Below are positions 60,251 to 64,000 of a stretch of 64,000 nucleotides of DNA, piece after piece. Source of the stretch: Apoda limacodes (lineage: Eukaryota; Arthropoda; Insecta; Lepidoptera; Limacodidae); contig OX291560.1 of the NCBI GenBank assembly GCA_946406115.1, positions 8,185,158-8,249,157 on the forward strand. The letters are read 5' to 3'. The translations under genes were made by a program, and so were the position numbers. How positions within the stretch are numbered: position 1 is the first letter of the stretch; each line of letters begins with the position of its first letter. Below the pieces are notes generated by a model, which worked only from the letters and a program-made list of their open reading frames with translations, ran no database searches and was not told where the DNA came from.

Positions 60251-61743
60251 TCTTGTCATAAAATTATTGTATGTATTTGAATTCGGATTGATTAATAAAT
60301 ATTTTTCTTTTAACCATCAGTAATTTTTTTTTCTGTAGTTATGTCATCAGGCAGTTTTTCATTAATATTAATTGTGTTATAATCAATTATATTTAAGTTA
60401 AAACATGGTACCTTCAAGTTGTTTGATATCTCTATTTGATCTGCTGTTATCTACAACAGAACCTTAACCCTAACCTTTACCTTAGACAAATGCAATAGAT
60501 ACTACGGAATGTGTGAAACAGAAGGAGATAGCTCCTATATTTAGAAAGTGACTGAATCAAATTACAAAAATTGTCTTCATTTTTCTGCCTCAGTTTTTGT
60601 GTGCTAGTACAATATATGTACCTCTTTTAATATATATACTATCATTGGTTATAATATATATTTGTTTTGATTTTTTTTTTCTTACGATTATAATTTTGTC
60701 CATAATGTATAAATAATTTATAATTTTATTTTGACAAATATTGCTTATTTATAAACAAAAATGTTATATATTGTAAAATATTTAATTTTTTAAATGATGG
60801 AGAACAATATGCATCTAAAGATTCTCCACGTATTAGGCAGACTATTTGTTTTTTAATTGAAATATTTTGTCTGTTACAGAAAGTGATCCACAGAATTTTA
60901 GACCATTTGTCATGGTGGAGCAGAAATGTCCCAGTATCCTGTTGTTACAATACATGGCTTTCCAAAATAACTTAAAGATTCAAACAATATCAGAGGCCAA
61001 TTTTTTGTCTATTGTATAACCCAGAAATTTGCAAGAATTTGTCAATTTCAAGTGTGCTTAAAATAAGTGTGGTTCAATTACTATCTTTAATTTTCCTTAT
61101 GATATTAAATTGGATGCTTGTAGTCTTATCTTTATTAAGAAGCAGTTTGTTGGCATGAAACCTATCTTCAAGTTCCTTTATTGCTTTTTCGGTTCTGATA
61201 GTATGCAGTTCATTAAGTGGTGTTTATTAGTATTACTTTTAGGCCTGCTAAATAATTGATTTGTAATGTGTTAAAGAGAGAGGAAATAAAGAATATCTTT
61301 TTACCGTAGCATTGCAGTACATATATGAAAATCTTTTAATGTACATAAAAATATCATAATTTCAGCAAGGAAAGTGGTATTCAAAAAAAAAGTGATTGTA
61401 AAATCCTAATTTGAATAAAACATTTTGGCTTTGACTTTTAAACTGCGCTAGTAAGATAGTCACTGCACCTTAAGAGTTAAACTTGTATTAATCAATAGCC
61501 GGCATCAATACAAACAAGTATTGCATAAAACTGTTCTAATGCATCACTTTTTAGAGATTCGAGGTACAGTTCTGTTGTACTGATAAAATCATCATTCACA
61601 AACGAAGATGTAGAAGATTTTGTTGAAAACATACATATTTATATTAATGTCAGCTATTGATTGATACAGGTTTCACTTTGGCTATTTTAGAAAAAAAGTT
61701 GATTAATCAAGGTTTATTCAAATCTATATCAAAAAAAAAAAAA

Positions 61744-62290
61744 AAATTATTCTAAAGAACTTGGTTTTCTTAAAACATTAGAATCATATAAAAATTCAAT
61801 ATATGCCAGATATAATGCCAGAACGAATGCGCCCTAAATCATGTTGTTTTTATATACATTTATTATTTGTGTTTGTCTTGATATATTACATACATATGTA
61901 TTTGTATCCCTTGTCTGCTATCTATAGGACATGCGGCCCTTTGTGTACTGTTCAAAAAATATTGTATTGTATTTAATTTTTGAATAATATCTTCCAATTA
62001 TTCAAAATGAATATAATTTTTTTTATATCCATGTATGACTGCAACAAAAGCAAGGTGTGCGCCACACACAAATATTTGACGTGGATATTAATCAAGAGTT
62101 TATCAAGTGATTGTATGTAACAGTAACACCTTGCTTTTCTTGCAGTCGTATGTAGATATAAAAAAAATTATATTCATTATGAAACATTTTTTTTTACTTT
62201 TAAGTACAATTTTCTGTTAGATTGAATTTTTATACAATTCTAATGTTTTAAGAAAAGCCAGTTTTTTTATATACATTAAATAGAATAATT
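61744..62290. mobile_element. Nested foldback element containing repeat unit 2
   Basis: Outer inverted arms: ttttcttaaaacattagaat with flanks (61744-61800) against its inverse at about 62222-62290. Inner arms: 53-nt inverted copies at 62006-62058 and 62126-62178 with few mismatches and a 67-nt loop. Between the left outer arm and the inner hairpin lies the second copy (61818-61998) of the 60031 repeat. It is probably a non-autonomous foldback transposon, or one inserted in another. Target duplications were not resolved. Confidence 0.65.
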
Positions 62291-62960
62291 TAAATATCAA
62301 TACAACGTCACAGCACTCCATTAAGATGGATGGAGTTCTGGAACTAGGCTGTCTGCAGTTGCTAGCTCTACAAATAGTCACCAAACTTTAGTAGCAAATA
62401 CAAAAATTTGCAAAGAAAATCGCTTTATGCCAGTAATCTTGCCTGCTGACAAGCTTTTGTTTTCTTTCAAGATGGGACAACTGGTACCAGTATATCTTAC
62501 CATACTTCCGATATAAAACGATAAACGCAATAAATCAGGCAAAAATGCTAACAGGAAAATGAACGTTCACGAGCATTTCCTTGCGCCCCCTTTTAGTTAC
62601 TCTTACCGCACTCATTTATATTCACAATGCACTAACCAAATCAAAAACGAAAGCAACCCACTCACTTTATTACGTTATCAGCACGCTGGTTTTTAGCATT
62701 ACTTCATGATATAGTTACATGAAGGTAAAAGACGAATCGATGAATAATGATCATGATCCTATTTCAGGTTTGGGGACGAGACAAATTGCTACTTAATCAA
62801 AATACACATATAATGGGCCTAATAACTCAAATCGATTTCATCAAGTGATGCACGAGCTCATGCAAATCAATATGGCGGGCGCGCTAAAGTCCACCAAACA
62901 AATTTCCTAATCTTAATAGATCAGAGTAATAAAAAACAGATATTGTAAAATTCTACATAC

Positions 62961-63012
62961 CACGCTCGTTTAATTCATATATTTTCCTTCAATTGGCCAC
63001 AAAACACACGTC
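62961..63012 (-). promoter_or_regulatory. B52: Candidate B52 first (untranslated) exon and promoter region
   Basis: On the - strand a stretch tgtgttttgtggccaattga leads into gaattaaacgagcgtg followed by gtatgt. It is a plausible untranslated first exon, with no visible TATA box. Support is only the donor-like sequence and the need for an upstream exon. Confidence 0.25.
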
Positions 63013-64000
63013 TAATAATGAAATTAATAAAATCAACACGTGTCCAACGCAAGCACAAGCTTACTCGTTCGCTACCGGATTCTAGTGTTGCCGTACCTGA
63101 ATAACCGAATTCCAATCCAATCCGGCCAAACTTTACCGGACACCAGTGCTGCCATGATCCGATTTTTTTAAATCTGTAGTAGGGCTTACATTCTGAGATT
63201 GTCGGATAGATTTTTCCACAGACCTAGGATTTTTACGCTACGCTAGATTTTTCCAATAATCCAATATTGATAAACTTGATAAAGTGATATCGGTTTAACT
63301 TTTCCTAAAGACTTTCCCGGAGCTATGTATTAACGGCAATACAAACGTGAATCTGGGAAAACATTCGTGTATCAATAATATTTTATTTTTACTTAAGTTT
63401 AGTGTTTTAATGGTGAATTTACTATCGGTAAAATTTTGGTCTCTTAAATTCATTAGGTATGTTTAAATTATGTGTGTACCTACAAATTATATTGTTTAAA
63501 GGTCTGCTTCTTTAACTTTTTCTTTTTACTGAACGCTTTTAACTGAACAGCGCACTTCTCAAAGGACGGAAACAATTCAAAAAGATCTTAAAAATGTGAC
63601 AAAGACGGAGCGTAATTAAGGTCCCTTGTCTTGTTTTAACTCCTTTTAATAAACATGAACAAACAAAATGGCGGACGTTGATAGAAGGAGAAAAGAGATC
63701 ACAGGTTCACTTCATCTCTTTCTAAAGGATGCTCAATTTTGTGTGGCTATAGCAAAGTCTATAGGACAGATTGCAGAACTGATTGTTTTTAATCCAATAA
63801 CGTCTGAACTATACATCGTTAAATTTTAATCGTTTTAATGCCGTGGATGGGTGGTTCACTTTAATATGTACTATTCATCAACAACTTAATCTGGGTTATA
63901 ACTCTTAAAATAAAAAAGATAGGAAGTGATACTGTAATATCCGCAAAGTGCGTGAAAACAGTAGTAGCGCTACGAGTAAGTTACCTACTTACCTACGTAT
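63013..64000. other. Region upstream of B52
   Basis: Intergenic sequence left of a possible divergent gene. Apart from the short ORF at 63667 and an aggta-rich stretch near the end, nothing is recognised. Confidence 0.5.
63667..63828 (+). CDS. Possible first exon of a gene divergent from B52
   Basis: A 53-codon frame starting MADVDRRRKEITGSLHLFLK and ending ...ELYIVKF before a stop. The start context aacaaaATGG is close to the insect optimum (A at -3, G at +4). It faces away from B52 about 700 bp from the presumed B52 start, as a divergent gene would. No family is recognised, and it may continue through an unseen splice donor. Confidence 0.25.

Larger units (their letters stand above)
59479..62960 (-). 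other. B52: Probable B52 5' UTR intron
   Basis: Bounded by a good acceptor at 59479 and a candidate donor gtatgt (complement of 62960-62955) after a short leader-like exon. It contains a 180-bp direct duplication (60031-60250 and 61818-61998), a nested inverted-repeat structure (61744-62290) and otherwise AT-rich sequence. The donor choice is a guess. Confidence 0.45.

Overview
The window is a piece of an AT-rich insect genome, almost certainly a moth or butterfly. Two proteins have clear insect orthologues. Several interspersed repeats match ones I know as very common in Lepidoptera: the 'ggccaagtgcgagtcgg...gcgcaccgagggttccg' repeat, the 'ctagcttttgcccgcgg...ggtaactgacagacagac' repeat, and a LINE with a characteristic 'ggtgaccgctta(c/t)catcag' tail. 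No bacterial features are present.

Left half, + strand (4869-33130, with a 3' UTR to about 35.8 kb): the Notch ligand Delta. Six coding exons join without a frame error into 714 residues plus stop. They carry the MNNL domain, the DSL domain, nine EGF repeats, a transmembrane helix, a short basic cytoplasmic tail with two NxxN (Neuralized-type) motifs, and a C-terminal A-T-Q-V PDZ-type end. The exon for the start codon and signal peptide was not found and probably lies upstream of base 1. Introns are very long (up to 13.3 kb). They hold consensus Su(H) and proneural E-box sites, some close together, as expected for a gene controlled by Notch and proneural factors.

Right half, - strand (59478 down to 39577, 5' UTR probably from about 63 kb): the SR splicing factor B52/SRp55 (SRSF4/5/6 type). 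Nine coding exons give 338 residues: an RRM, a pseudo-RRM with SWQDLKD, and an RS domain. Two of its introns each carry a C/D-box snoRNA about 70 nt upstream of the 3' splice site. Both have the same D' guide, matching a conserved stretch of large-subunit rRNA. They are the most interesting find in the window.

Delta and B52 converge on a transposon-rich gap (35.8-38.9 kb). Mobile remnants include four fragments of one LINE family, 5S-rRNA-derived SINEs, two short inverted-repeat (MITE-like) elements near the left end, and a nested foldback with a 180-bp duplication in the B52 5' UTR intron. At the right edge a short ORF (63667-63828, +) may begin a gene divergent from B52; this is weakly supported.
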